55,492 nt of DNA from NCBI GenBank assembly GCA_030429955.1, contig JAUIGO010000015.1, positions 1 through 55,492 of the forward strand. The letters run 5' to 3'. The notes under the pieces were generated by a model that did no database searches, was not told where the DNA came from, and was given only the letters and a program-made list of their open reading frames with translations. The translations under genes were made by a program, and so were the position numbers. Below are positions 35,115 through 43,051 of this stretch, piece after piece. Origin of the DNA: Bacteroidia bacterium. Its GTDB lineage: Bacteria; Bacteroidota; Bacteroidia; Flavobacteriales; Flavobacteriaceae. The stretch's first letter is position 1. Each line of letters starts with the position of its first letter.

Positions 35115-37079
35115 ATGGAACATAATTCAACATTTCCTATAAAGCAAAATGAACTCGATATGCTTCGTGATGAAGCAACGTCGTATTTGAAATCTGTTCA
35201 ATGGGAACAAGGTCAACGTGCTAAAAATAAAGAAAACAATGGTAATAAAGATGATTCAATTTTATTGTATTTATCTAGAGCCAACAATGGTTCTAATGCT
35301 ATAGAAACCACATCAGTTTCAAAAACTATTTTAGCATTAAAAAAGCGATTACTACCAGATTCCGTCGCTATACCATTGCATCTTAATCAAACACTGTATG
35401 CTGTTCAAGAAGGCTTAGCACTTGGTATTTGGGTAAAAGATAGTTATTATGATGCATCTGGCTTATCGAGTTTAAATGAACGAAAATCTACGCTGGATAA
35501 TTCTGGAAAACGAGAATTTGAAAGTAAAATGCATACAGCCACAGCTTTTATGTTATTTGCAACAGCATATCATATTTTATATAACCTAAGAAATCATGCC
35601 TCAGACGACTTGAGTGTGATGAAAAACAAGTTTGCAGGTATTCCTGAAGTATCTTTAATATCACCTCTTAAAGGTGTTGCTTGTAGTTTGTTTTATTATG
35701 ATAAATACCTCAATCATCCTGACATTATAAAGTCTGATAAGGATGTTATTGATTTCACTGTGGTTTATTTTGATGCTTTAATTGATGAAATTCAATTGCG
35801 TAAAAGTACATTGGAATACACGGAAACAATAACCGATAGAACATATAAATTAGAACATTCAGATTTTGCGATTTCAGGTTGGGAAAATGTTTTTGCTGGA
35901 GCTGCCAAAAGTATCGAATTCAATAAGATTCAATTTGAGCAAATTGTTGGAAACCGTGACGCTAAGCATTTTGCTAGACGTTTAACAGAACGAATGCTGA
36001 GCTATGATTTTACAGCTAAGAAAAACCCATTTCAAGAGCTTGGAGGATTTATGCCAGTTTTTATGGGTTATGGAATTCCAGGAACTGGAAAAAGTATGCT
36101 TATTGCAGCCATTGCGACACGACTCAAAGAACATTGCGATCACTTAGATATTCCATTTTTGTTTCATCCAATGCCTGACACTTTGATTAGCACATTTCAA
36201 GGTGGATCGGCAGAAAAAATGGTAGAGTGGATGAAGCCTTTGCAAGATCCATCAAAATTAATTTTTGCTCCAATTGATGATGCCGAAAACAACCTTCAAG
36301 AGCGTACTGCTCAAGGTGTGTCTGCTGGAGTAAAAGAGGTTATTGGTGTTTTTCTTCGCTATACTGAAGGAGCTTATGCAGTAAATTATGGTAATAGTTC
36401 TATAGGATTATTTACTAACCTTCCAGAAATGTTAGATAAAGCTGTGATTTCACGTGTTCAAGGACGATTTAAAATTGATGGTGCTCGAACAGAGCATGAC
36501 TTTTTAGATCAAGACCATTTGTGGTGGAGAAAATTAGATGATACCATGCCTGATTTTGTAAACATGCAAGGACCAGAAAACTATAGTTATCTTCAAGATC
36601 AAGGTTTAGCCAAAAATTTAGGTGAAATCTTAAACGTTTCTGATAAGCCAACAGAAGAGCGCGTTTTAGATGTTTATGAGAAAATAGAGAGGAATTTTAA
36701 AACCAATCAGCATTTATTTTATGCTAACTTGTATAAAGAGATTCAAAAGATATTTCCATTTTTCTCATCTCGTGATGTTAGGAATATTCAAAGCGCAGTA
36801 TCACTTCGTCTAACCGATTTTGATTTGGAAGAAGATTGGTTTGAAAATCCAGACCTCTATTTTAAGAAAGATTACGATACCAAATTTAATATGCTTCAAG
36901 AATTAATGCGTGCTAATATGAAAGGATTGGATTTCTCTGAAATTAGACGACAAGAAGTTGTAAGATACTTAGATAATGTAGCAACCATTGCAGATACAGA
37001 TTTTAAACGTAAAGTTGATGCAAGAGTGAATCAGATGAATATAGAGGTTGAAGCAAGACAGCAGTTTGATAAACGTTAA
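35115..37079 (+). CDS. AAA-family ATPase of unknown pathway
   Basis: A 654-aa soluble ATPase. The first ~290 residues are a family-specific helical domain without recognisable homology. The AAA core has Walker A GIPGTGKSM (about 318-326), a pore-loop-like ISTFQGGSAEKM and Walker B LIFAPIDDAENN (Asp-Asp rather than Asp-Glu, near 388). A second-region-of-homology segment, TNLPEMLDKAVISRVQGRF, holds sensor 1 and arginine-finger candidates. This is the classical AAA clade that includes FtsH, Vps4 and katanin, rather than MoxR or ClpX. A helical C-terminal domain follows. Hexameric remodelling of the coiled-coil partner is my inference. Confidence 0.88.
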   Translation: MEHNSTFPIKQNELDMLRDEATSYLKSVQWEQGQRAKNKENNGNKDDSILLYLSRANNGSNAIETTSVSKTILALKKRLLPDSVAIPLHLNQTLYAVQEGLALGIWVKDSYYDASGLSSLNERKSTLDNSGKREFESKMHTATAFMLFATAYHILYNLRNHASDDLSVMKNKFAGIPEVSLISPLKGVACSLFYYDKYLNHPDIIKSDKDVIDFTVVYFDALIDEIQLRKSTLEYTETITDRTYKLEHSDFAISGWENVFAGAAKSIEFNKIQFEQIVGNRDAKHFARRLTERMLSYDFTAKKNPFQELGGFMPVFMGYGIPGTGKSMLIAAIATRLKEHCDHLDIPFLFHPMPDTLISTFQGGSAEKMVEWMKPLQDPSKLIFAPIDDAENNLQERTAQGVSAGVKEVIGVFLRYTEGAYAVNYGNSSIGLFTNLPEMLDKAVISRVQGRFKIDGARTEHDFLDQDHLWWRKLDDTMPDFVNMQGPENYSYLQDQGLAKNLGEILNVSDKPTEERVLDVYEKIERNFKTNQHLFYANLYKEIQKIFPFFSSRDVRNIQSAVSLRLTDFDLEEDWFENPDLYFKKDYDTKFNMLQELMRANMKGLDFSEIRRQEVVRYLDNVATIADTDFKRKVDARVNQMNIEVEARQQFDKR

Positions 37080-37087
37080 AATATAAA

Positions 37088-37720
37088 ATGGAAGACATAA
37101 AAGAACCAATTACTAAAAAGGAATCGGAACTTGGTATTCAAGATTACTTATCGATTGGCTATGTTTTTTTGCTGATCTTGGGTGTTTTATACGAAGCTAT
37201 TTATTATAAGTTTTTAGGCGTAAATATTTTTGAATATTCCTCAATTTTGGATGTGTTAATAAGTCCAGTATCAGTTATTACTGGTGATTTAAAATTATTA
37301 ATAGGTCTAAGTTTATGTGTTGTTTTGGCCATTGCTTATGCTAAATTATTGCCTAAATTTTATAATTGGTTAAGTAAAAGAAAGAAATATCAATCTGGAA
37401 AGAACAAGGAGAAGTTAGATAAAACAAGAAAGGCATTTAGAGAGAACTCTAAACAGTTAGTCCTTGTAATGATAGCTTTATATATTATTGGTGCATTTGT
37501 TGGATTTGGTATTGGTAGAGGAGGAAAAACCAAAAAGAGAATTGAAAATAACGAGATTAAAATAACGCACCAAGTAACCTTTGATAATGGAGATTCACAA
37601 AATGTTCATATGCTTGGTAAAAACAGTTTATACATTTTTTATGTTGAAGAGAATAAAAAAGAAGTTTTAATTTCTCCAATAGAAGGGAATATTAAAACTA
37701 TTAGAAAGATTGTCGAATAA
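37088..37720 (+). CDS. Membrane protein of the AAA operon
   Basis: A 210-aa protein with three predicted membrane helices (about 20-40, 70-90 and 125-145, the last GAFVGFGIGRGGKTKKR). A Lys-rich loop lies between helices two and three, and there is a small C-terminal soluble domain. It starts 8 bp after the ATPase. No family recognised. A cassette carrying a GIY-YIG gene sits between it and the next operon member. Confidence 0.75.
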   Translation: MEDIKEPITKKESELGIQDYLSIGYVFLLILGVLYEAIYYKFLGVNIFEYSSILDVLISPVSVITGDLKLLIGLSLCVVLAIAYAKLLPKFYNWLSKRKKYQSGKNKEKLDKTRKAFRENSKQLVLVMIALYIIGAFVGFGIGRGGKTKKRIENNEIKITHQVTFDNGDSQNVHMLGKNSLYIFYVEENKKEVLISPIEGNIKTIRKIVE

Positions 37721-37745
37721 TGCAAAAACTAAAAGTAACAATATT

Positions 37746-37771
37746 GTCATTCCGCACTTGATGCGGAATCC
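37746..37771 (+). repeat. GTCATTC...GAATCC hairpin, left end of GIY-YIG cassette
   Basis: Arms ATTCCGCA (37749-37756) and TGCGGAAT (37762-37769), loop CTTGA, inside the framework GTCATTC...GAATCC. It lies 9 bp before the GIY-YIG start codon. The reverse copy at 38085 differs in stem and loop, but the stem changes are compensatory. Confidence 0.85.
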
Positions 37772-37780
37772 ACAAAAAAC

Positions 37781-38083
37781 ATGAAAGGAAATTATCATCA
37801 ATATTATATGTACATACTTTCCAATAAAAAGAATGGAATGCTATATATTGGTATGACTAATGATTTAGAAAGGAGAATGTTTGAGCATAAAAACAAATTA
37901 GTAGATGGTTTTACAAAAAACTATGGATTGGATAAATTGATTTATTTTGAACAATTTCAATATGTTAATGATGCAATAAAGAGGGAAAAGCAATTGAAAA
38001 ATTGGAATAGACAATGGAAAATAGACCTTATTGAAGAAGACAATAAAAGTTGGACGGATTTATCATCAGATTGGGTTTATTAA
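37781..38083 (+). CDS. GIY-YIG nuclease family protein
   Basis: A 100-aa single-domain GIY-YIG protein of the UvrC/YhbQ-like group. The motif is YMYILSNKKNGMLYIGMTND, with catalytic Arg in LERRMFEHKN and the metal Glu in AIKREKQLKNW, so all core residues are present. Such genes are abundant and patchily distributed in Bacteroidota. This one is inserted between two operon genes. It is bracketed by oppositely oriented hairpins, one 9 bp before the ATG and the other 1 bp after the stop. A role for the nuclease in moving or maintaining the hairpins is an inference. Confidence 0.88.
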   Translation: MKGNYHQYYMYILSNKKNGMLYIGMTNDLERRMFEHKNKLVDGFTKNYGLDKLIYFEQFQYVNDAIKREKQLKNWNRQWKIDLIEEDNKSWTDLSSDWVY

Positions 38084-38084
38084 T

Positions 38085-38111
38085 GGATTCTGCGTCGTAG
38101 CGCAGAATGAC
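38085..38111 (-). repeat. GTCATTC...GAATCC hairpin, right end of GIY-YIG cassette (reverse)
   Basis: ATTCTGCG (38087-38094) and CGCAGAAT (38101-38108) with a 6-nt loop. Read on the minus strand it begins GTCATTC and ends GAATCC, like the left copy. C/T and A/G differences in one arm are matched in the other. Confidence 0.85.
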
Positions 38112-38126
38112 AAAGAAGAGTATTAA

Positions 38127-39362
38127 ATGAACAAACTAAAAGCAGCAAATCTATACCAAAGTGAGCTCATTCCTATTAGCGGGAAATTAGTTGAGCGTTA
38201 CAATCAATGCCTTTTGAAATTGGGCTTTGAACCAACCAAACTCAAATCATTTTCTATTGATGGCATGGGTTGGAGTCCTGAAATTGCCGAAGAAAAAAAA
38301 GAATTACATTACTTAAATCATGGTGAAGCCAATCCGCATGGTATCATAATAACGCCACTTCAAAAAGGAAAACCGGTTTACGTACCAACACATTCTTTTG
38401 ATAGAGAAATGATGCAGTTGGTATTTAAAATGTATGGAAGTCAAATTAACGATATTACCAGAGATTGTGCCATTTGCTTGGATTTTGATCAAGATATTGA
38501 TGCCTTTTATGAACCGTTAGATATTTTAAAATACGATGCCGTTTATATAAGATTTCATCTAATTAATGATTTAAACAAAATTCAAGAAGAACAGTTAAAA
38601 CTGGTTGAAAAATTCAATTCTGGAAATAATTTTATTGATGAAACTCTTCATGAGCAATTATTGCAATCTGCAAAAACACATGGCGACTTACGCAACAGAC
38701 AATTAGTGTTAGAACCTCTGGTTTATAAAACTAATTCCTTTTTTGCTAAAGCCTTTGGAGGCGTTTATTTACTTAGAGATTTTATAAAAACCATTGTTGT
38801 TTTTGAAGATAAAAAAGCACATAAAGAAGCCATTAAAAATACAGATTATGATGTGTTGATTTATCACATTTCGCAACCAGAATTGATTGATAAGCTAAAA
38901 AACCATCTCATTATAGAATGTAATCTAGAAGTTGCAGTAAATACACCTCGTTACGAGCGTATTAAAAAAATGATGTTTCGTAATGAACTAAAAGAAACTA
39001 AACATCCTATAAAAGATATTTTAGATGACAAGGTGTTGTTCAGAAAATACCTGAATACCATTGATGCAAGCGCTCTTAAGCGTGTGAATGGTGTTGAAAT
39101 TTATTTAGAACGCTTAGAACGAAGCAACGCCTTTAAAATTCAAGATTTAATAGACCAATCGTTCTATTTTGCTTTGCACGAACCACATTCAGCTTTAGAA
39201 GTTGCTCATTTAGATCTGATTTGGAAATTACTAATCAACATCGCACCAAAAGATGTGTTGTTCTTGTATTGGTATGATAAAGAGCAGTTTTACAAGACTT
39301 ATGAAACTTGGGATGATTCGTTTCAAGACTGGGTTGTAGAAACGATTCGTAACAATATTTGA
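38127..39362 (+). CDS. Uncharacterised soluble protein of the AAA operon
   Basis: A 411-aa protein with no signal peptide or membrane helix. The N-terminal third has FSIDGMGWSPEIAEE and NHGEANPHGIIITP, which look like family-specific conserved segments. The rest is mixed alpha/beta and ends in a Trp/Tyr-rich DVLFLYWYDKEQFYKTYETW. I have a sense that this family carries a DUF name and accompanies the AAA ATPase in other Flavobacteriia, but cannot confirm it. No catalytic pattern is evident. Confidence 0.75.
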   Translation: MNKLKAANLYQSELIPISGKLVERYNQCLLKLGFEPTKLKSFSIDGMGWSPEIAEEKKELHYLNHGEANPHGIIITPLQKGKPVYVPTHSFDREMMQLVFKMYGSQINDITRDCAICLDFDQDIDAFYEPLDILKYDAVYIRFHLINDLNKIQEEQLKLVEKFNSGNNFIDETLHEQLLQSAKTHGDLRNRQLVLEPLVYKTNSFFAKAFGGVYLLRDFIKTIVVFEDKKAHKEAIKNTDYDVLIYHISQPELIDKLKNHLIIECNLEVAVNTPRYERIKKMMFRNELKETKHPIKDILDDKVLFRKYLNTIDASALKRVNGVEIYLERLERSNAFKIQDLIDQSFYFALHEPHSALEVAHLDLIWKLLINIAPKDVLFLYWYDKEQFYKTYETWDDSFQDWVVETIRNNI

Positions 39363-39388
39363 AATTTATAGACTAATAAAGTGAGCAT

Positions 39389-39416
39389 GAAGCTGGAAGC
39401 ACGAAGTCAGAAGTTT
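39389..39416 (+). repeat. GAAGNNN heptad repeat, left arm of four-helix-bundle cassette
   Basis: Four consecutive heptads each starting GAAG (GAAGCTG, GAAGCAC, GAAGTCA, GAAGTTT). Positions 39389-39415 match the reverse complement of 39815-39841 at 24 of 27 positions. One of the three differences would be a G-U pair in RNA. Confidence 0.88.
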
Positions 39417-39440
39417 ATTATCTTTATGAAAAGAATTTGA

Positions 39441-39797
39441 ATGAAATTTAAGTTTGAAGATTTAATTATTTGGCAAAAAGGAATGGATTTAGGTGAAAAC
39501 ATAAATATCTTGGCCTATAAATTTCCTAAAGAAGAGCTTTACAATTTATCCTCTCAAATAAGAAGGGCATCAGATTCTATTGCACTAAATATATCTGAAG
39601 GTTCAATTTTGCAATCTGGAGCTGAATACAGAAAGTTTCTTGGTTATTCAATACGTTCAATTGCTGAAGTTGTAACTTGTTTGCATAAAGCAAAAAGAAG
39701 AAATTATTTAAACGAAGATAATTTTGAAAAATATTATAAAGATTGTTTTGATTTAATGAATATGACAATCGCTTTTAGAAATAAAATTAATGATTAA
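39441..39797 (+). CDS. Four helix bundle protein (23S rRNA intervening-sequence type)
   Basis: A 118-aa protein. The opening FKFEDLIIWQKGMDLGENI and the ELYNLSSQIRRASDSIALNI segment are the hallmark of the S23/IVP four-helix-bundle family first found inside 23S rRNA intervening sequences. Here it is not in an rRNA but sits between two genes of the AAA operon. It is enclosed by complementary GAAG-heptad arms 24 bp before its start and 17 bp after its stop. Function is unknown. In an RNA the gene would be the loop of a long hairpin, much as in the ribosomal intervening sequences. Confidence 0.88.
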   Translation: MKFKFEDLIIWQKGMDLGENINILAYKFPKEELYNLSSQIRRASDSIALNISEGSILQSGAEYRKFLGYSIRSIAEVVTCLHKAKRRNYLNEDNFEKYYKDCFDLMNMTIAFRNKIND

Positions 39798-39814
39798 TCA
39801 AGCTTGTTGGCTCG

Positions 39815-39841
39815 AACTTCAAACTTCGTGCTTCTAGCTTC
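39815..39841 (-). repeat. GAAGNNN heptad repeat, right arm of four-helix-bundle cassette
   Basis: On the minus strand it reads as heptads GAAGCTA, GAAGCAC, GAAGTTT, GAAGTT. It is the inverted partner of 39389-39415 and starts 17 bp after the stop codon. Confidence 0.88.
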
Positions 39842-39855
39842 CAACTTATATTATC

Positions 39856-40395
39856 ATGACCATAGAACTCATTGTATTTATCGTTGCCATTTTATTTGGA
39901 GTGTTATTGTATTGGAGAGAGTCCAATGGGAATGGCTTGTATCGTTTTGTAAATAAAATTGTCAATTCTAAGGAATTGCAAATGAAAGCTGACGATAGAA
40001 CAGGATTTGTGTTTCAGCAAAAATTCTTGCTAAGACTTGTGTACGTCACGTTTTTGTTCATTGTGGTGATGTTGGTGTTAAAGTTTTTAATTCCAATTAA
40101 TTATGCAACTGTATCCATTTTTGCATCAAGTATCGTAGGAACAGTTTTAGGAACTTACCTTGCTAATTTTGTATTGAAATCTGGAAAAATAGTTGATGAA
40201 AAAAGTGAGTCTTTAACCGATTTGGTGAGTGATACCATTGAAAAAGGCAAAGAACTTTTAGATGATATCACCACAAGAGATGATGATGTTAGTTCGAGCG
40301 AAGTTGAGACGAATGAAACACCCAAAGTTGAAGAACTACCAAAACAAGGTAAAAGTGCTAGAGAGCGATTGAAAGATAAAGGGCTTTTAAAATAA
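39856..40395 (+). CDS. Membrane protein of the AAA operon
   Basis: A 179-aa protein with an N-terminal membrane helix (ELIVFIVAILFGVLLYW), a short polar segment and two further hydrophobic segments (about 58-80 and 84-105). A roughly 70-residue acidic, Ser/Glu-rich cytoplasmic tail follows, ending in a basic KSARERLKDKGLLK peptide. No family recognised. It is followed after 5 bp by the next membrane protein gene. Confidence 0.75.
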   Translation: MTIELIVFIVAILFGVLLYWRESNGNGLYRFVNKIVNSKELQMKADDRTGFVFQQKFLLRLVYVTFLFIVVMLVLKFLIPINYATVSIFASSIVGTVLGTYLANFVLKSGKIVDEKSESLTDLVSDTIEKGKELLDDITTRDDDVSSSEVETNETPKVEELPKQGKSARERLKDKGLLK

Positions 40396-40400
40396 TAAAC

Positions 40401-42086
40401 ATGATTAAAAATTATTGGAATAAAGGAAAAAAACAAAAAGTAATCACAGTAATTGGTGGTTTTATAGCCTTACTTTTACTTTTTATTCTTCGTGATGAAT
40501 ACCAACCCTTTTTACTTTTCATCCGAAAATTCATTTTTGTTATTCTGTTATGCGGAACCATTTTATTCTTGCTACTTAGAAAATTCAGAAAAACACCTAG
40601 TACAGGAAAACGTATTGGTATTTTAGGATTATTATTAGTCATTTTCGGAATTATTTATGCCATTGGTTGGCATTTTAAAATGCACGACTACATGAAAACC
40701 TATAATGTATTCAACGATTTAAATAAAGTTGAAATACATGAATTACCATTAACCCAAAATGAACGTATTCAACCATTGCGCAATATTTTCTCCATGGCTA
40801 ATGAATCGGTTGGTGAAACCAAAGATGTATCCTTGCCACATTTGGTACGAGTAGATGGAGAGAATCAATGGACAATGGCCATTCAACCTACTGAAAAATA
40901 CATTTGGCAACGTATAAGCGACAATACTGAAGAGGTGTTTTCGGTATCAAGCACCACACCATTTCCTAGATTTTCAAGTGAAAATAGAATTCCTGTCACC
41001 TTTTCTATTGGTGAGTCTTTAAAGTTTAGCAGAAACACATACAATGCAGTTGTTCAGCGTTTTGGCATTGCTAAGTTATTTTCAACCGAACCTGGAGATG
41101 TATTTTATATGAAAAACGATTCAGGAGATTGGGTTCAGGTGGTGAGTTTAATAAATTGGAAGGGATTTTTCTTTCCGTATCCAACGTTTGGAGGTGTTGT
41201 TATTATTGAAAATGGAGCACATGATTTTAGTGATTATGTTGAAAGAGTACTGATTGGAAAAGGTACATTTGTAAGTCCTGAAGACATGAAAAACTATCCG
41301 TTCTTAACTCGCCAAAACACCTTGTCTGAAAAGGTATCTCGCTTACAAGCAGAATCTTTAAAATTCTTAGGAGGATTTAGCGATCCTTTACCATGGAATA
41401 TGGAAACAGCTGTAAAAATTCCAGATTTGCCAGACGACCAAAATCAGCAACCATTTGTTACAGATTTTGATTTTAATGGTACAGATTCAGATGCCTATAG
41501 TGGTTTGTATCATTGGTTTGGACTAGAGCCAGTAGGAGATGAGCGAACTAGTTTAACCTTTAGCGTTTTCGTTCCAGCTGATGGTACAGACAAACTTTAT
41601 TATTACGATCATGCAGCCAAAAAACAAGGATATGCTGGCGTTTCAGCAATGCCTTTAAAAGTCATTGAATCACGAAAAGAGTTTGATTGGTCAGTCAATA
41701 AACCTGTAGAGTTTAGACCTTATATAAAAGATATTGCAGGTAGAAAGCGAATGTTTTTCTTAGGTACAGTTTCAGCGATAAGAGAAGAGTCAGGCAATTT
41801 TGATGGTTCTGCAACTCCAGATTTAGCCTTGATAGATAGTGAATATCGTGATGTGGTTTGGATTGATGTAAAACATCCTAGCCAATGGGACAAAACAGTA
41901 TATGACCAATTAGGCGAAGCTTGGAGAGCTAGTGAAGGTATTGGTTATTATTATGTTGAAGAAACCAAAGAAATTGATATTGCGCAACGTGTTTTAGATT
42001 CGCTAAATGTTATTCCTAAAGTTGACAAAAACCAAGAGCAGATAGATAAGCTGCAACGTCAGATTGATTCGTTGAGAAAAAATTGA
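40401..42086 (+). CDS. Large membrane-anchored protein of the AAA operon
   Basis: A 561-aa protein with three N-terminal membrane helices (about 15-30, 38-58 and 72-90, the last GLLLVIFGIIYAIGW). A roughly 450-residue soluble domain follows, apparently beta-rich in its first part, with LVRVDGENQWTMAIQP and FGGVVIIENGAHDF. The C-terminus is a short coiled coil (KNQEQIDKLQRQIDSLRKN). No known domain recognised. By topology the soluble part would lie on one side of the inner membrane and could connect the cytoplasmic ATPase module to the envelope. Confidence 0.78.
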   Translation: MIKNYWNKGKKQKVITVIGGFIALLLLFILRDEYQPFLLFIRKFIFVILLCGTILFLLLRKFRKTPSTGKRIGILGLLLVIFGIIYAIGWHFKMHDYMKTYNVFNDLNKVEIHELPLTQNERIQPLRNIFSMANESVGETKDVSLPHLVRVDGENQWTMAIQPTEKYIWQRISDNTEEVFSVSSTTPFPRFSSENRIPVTFSIGESLKFSRNTYNAVVQRFGIAKLFSTEPGDVFYMKNDSGDWVQVVSLINWKGFFFPYPTFGGVVIIENGAHDFSDYVERVLIGKGTFVSPEDMKNYPFLTRQNTLSEKVSRLQAESLKFLGGFSDPLPWNMETAVKIPDLPDDQNQQPFVTDFDFNGTDSDAYSGLYHWFGLEPVGDERTSLTFSVFVPADGTDKLYYYDHAAKKQGYAGVSAMPLKVIESRKEFDWSVNKPVEFRPYIKDIAGRKRMFFLGTVSAIREESGNFDGSATPDLALIDSEYRDVVWIDVKHPSQWDKTVYDQLGEAWRASEGIGYYYVEETKEIDIAQRVLDSLNVIPKVDKNQEQIDKLQRQIDSLRKN

Positions 42087-42099
42087 TTACTTTTATATA

Positions 42100-42681
42100 A
42101 TGAAAAGATTCCGAGACCCTGTTTTTGCTTTAATAGTCTATGGTATAGGTTTAATTATCATTAGTTTTGGATATTATTTTATTCCGAATGACCTTAAAAA
42201 CATAGTAAATTATATATCAATTACTGGGACATTTTCATCAGTCTATGGGATTTTAGTAGCATATGCACAAATTATGTCTGTTCGAGAAACAGCAGAGAAT
42301 ACAAAGTTGAAGATTGAAAAATCAAATAAAAGAGTTATGAAAATTCTTTCTGTTTCTGATTTAAGCAAAGCAATTAAGATAATTCCAGAAATTCAAAATT
42401 ATCTGTCTGCTGATAAGGATGAATCGGCATTAATGAGATTAAAAGATTTAAAAGGAATCTTGTTGAATTTGAAATTTATAAAAGATATTGAAGAGTTGAC
42501 CAGTGATGAGAAATTTGTTGATGCTTTAAATGAATTAAGTATTCATTCAGCTAATTTATCTAAAGCTATGATGGGAACTAAAACAGGTTTAAATAAAAGC
42601 AAAATTATATCTGATTTAGATAATATAGAAAACCAGCTTAATGAATTTGAAGGTTATTTAAAATATGGCAATTATGATTGA
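42100..42681 (+). CDS. Two-helix membrane protein with long helical tail, unknown
   Basis: A 193-aa protein. Two membrane helices (FALIVYGIGLIIISFGYYFI and ISITGTFSSVYGILVAYAQI) are followed by about 130 residues of predicted cytoplasmic helices. It starts 13 bp after the previous gene and overlaps the next by 17 bp, indicating a shared transcript. I recognise no family. It may be a late addition to the operon rather than a core component. Confidence 0.7.
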   Translation: MKRFRDPVFALIVYGIGLIIISFGYYFIPNDLKNIVNYISITGTFSSVYGILVAYAQIMSVRETAENTKLKIEKSNKRVMKILSVSDLSKAIKIIPEIQNYLSADKDESALMRLKDLKGILLNLKFIKDIEELTSDEKFVDALNELSIHSANLSKAMMGTKTGLNKSKIISDLDNIENQLNEFEGYLKYGNYD

Positions 42682-43051
42682 GAAAAAATATAGAGATTTA
42701 ATAGATAAGCTTATACAAAAATCTTTGATGAAAAAGGTTTCATGGAATAAATCTTCGCGTGAAACAGAGTACTATGTTCATTTTAAGAAAGGATCATTTA
42801 CAGTAGATAATTGGGTAAATGATTCATCGGTTTATGTAGATTTTACTTTGAGAAATGCTAATGGCATTGAGATAGTTTCACAAACCTTTGAAAAAGAATC
42901 TAATCCTGAAGAGTTTAACTATTTATTTAAATTATATAAGGCAGCAGAAGAAAGTTATATTAAGGTAGATGAAACCATTAGTAGCATAATAAATGAATTA
43001 GATGAGGAAGATACTGTTGGAAAAGATGAAGAAGATGTGCTTCCATTTTAA
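42665..43051 (+). CDS. Small soluble protein, unknown
   Basis: A 128-aa protein with mixed beta/alpha content and an acidic C-terminus (DEEDTVGKDEEDVLPF). The start could be ATG 42665 or ATG 42674. Both overlap the preceding gene, so translational coupling is likely in either case. Stop overlaps the converging GNAT gene by 4 bp. No motif recognised. Confidence 0.65.
   Translation: MAIMIEKKYRDLIDKLIQKSLMKKVSWNKSSRETEYYVHFKKGSFTVDNWVNDSSVYVDFTLRNANGIEIVSQTFEKESNPEEFNYLFKLYKAAEESYIKVDETISSIINELDEEDTVGKDEEDVLPF

Noticed and set aside
37746-38111. Interpretation of the two GIY-YIG-flanking hairpins as ordinary intrinsic terminators
   Set aside because: No T-tract follows either, the left one precedes the gene, and they share a terminal framework in inverted orientation.
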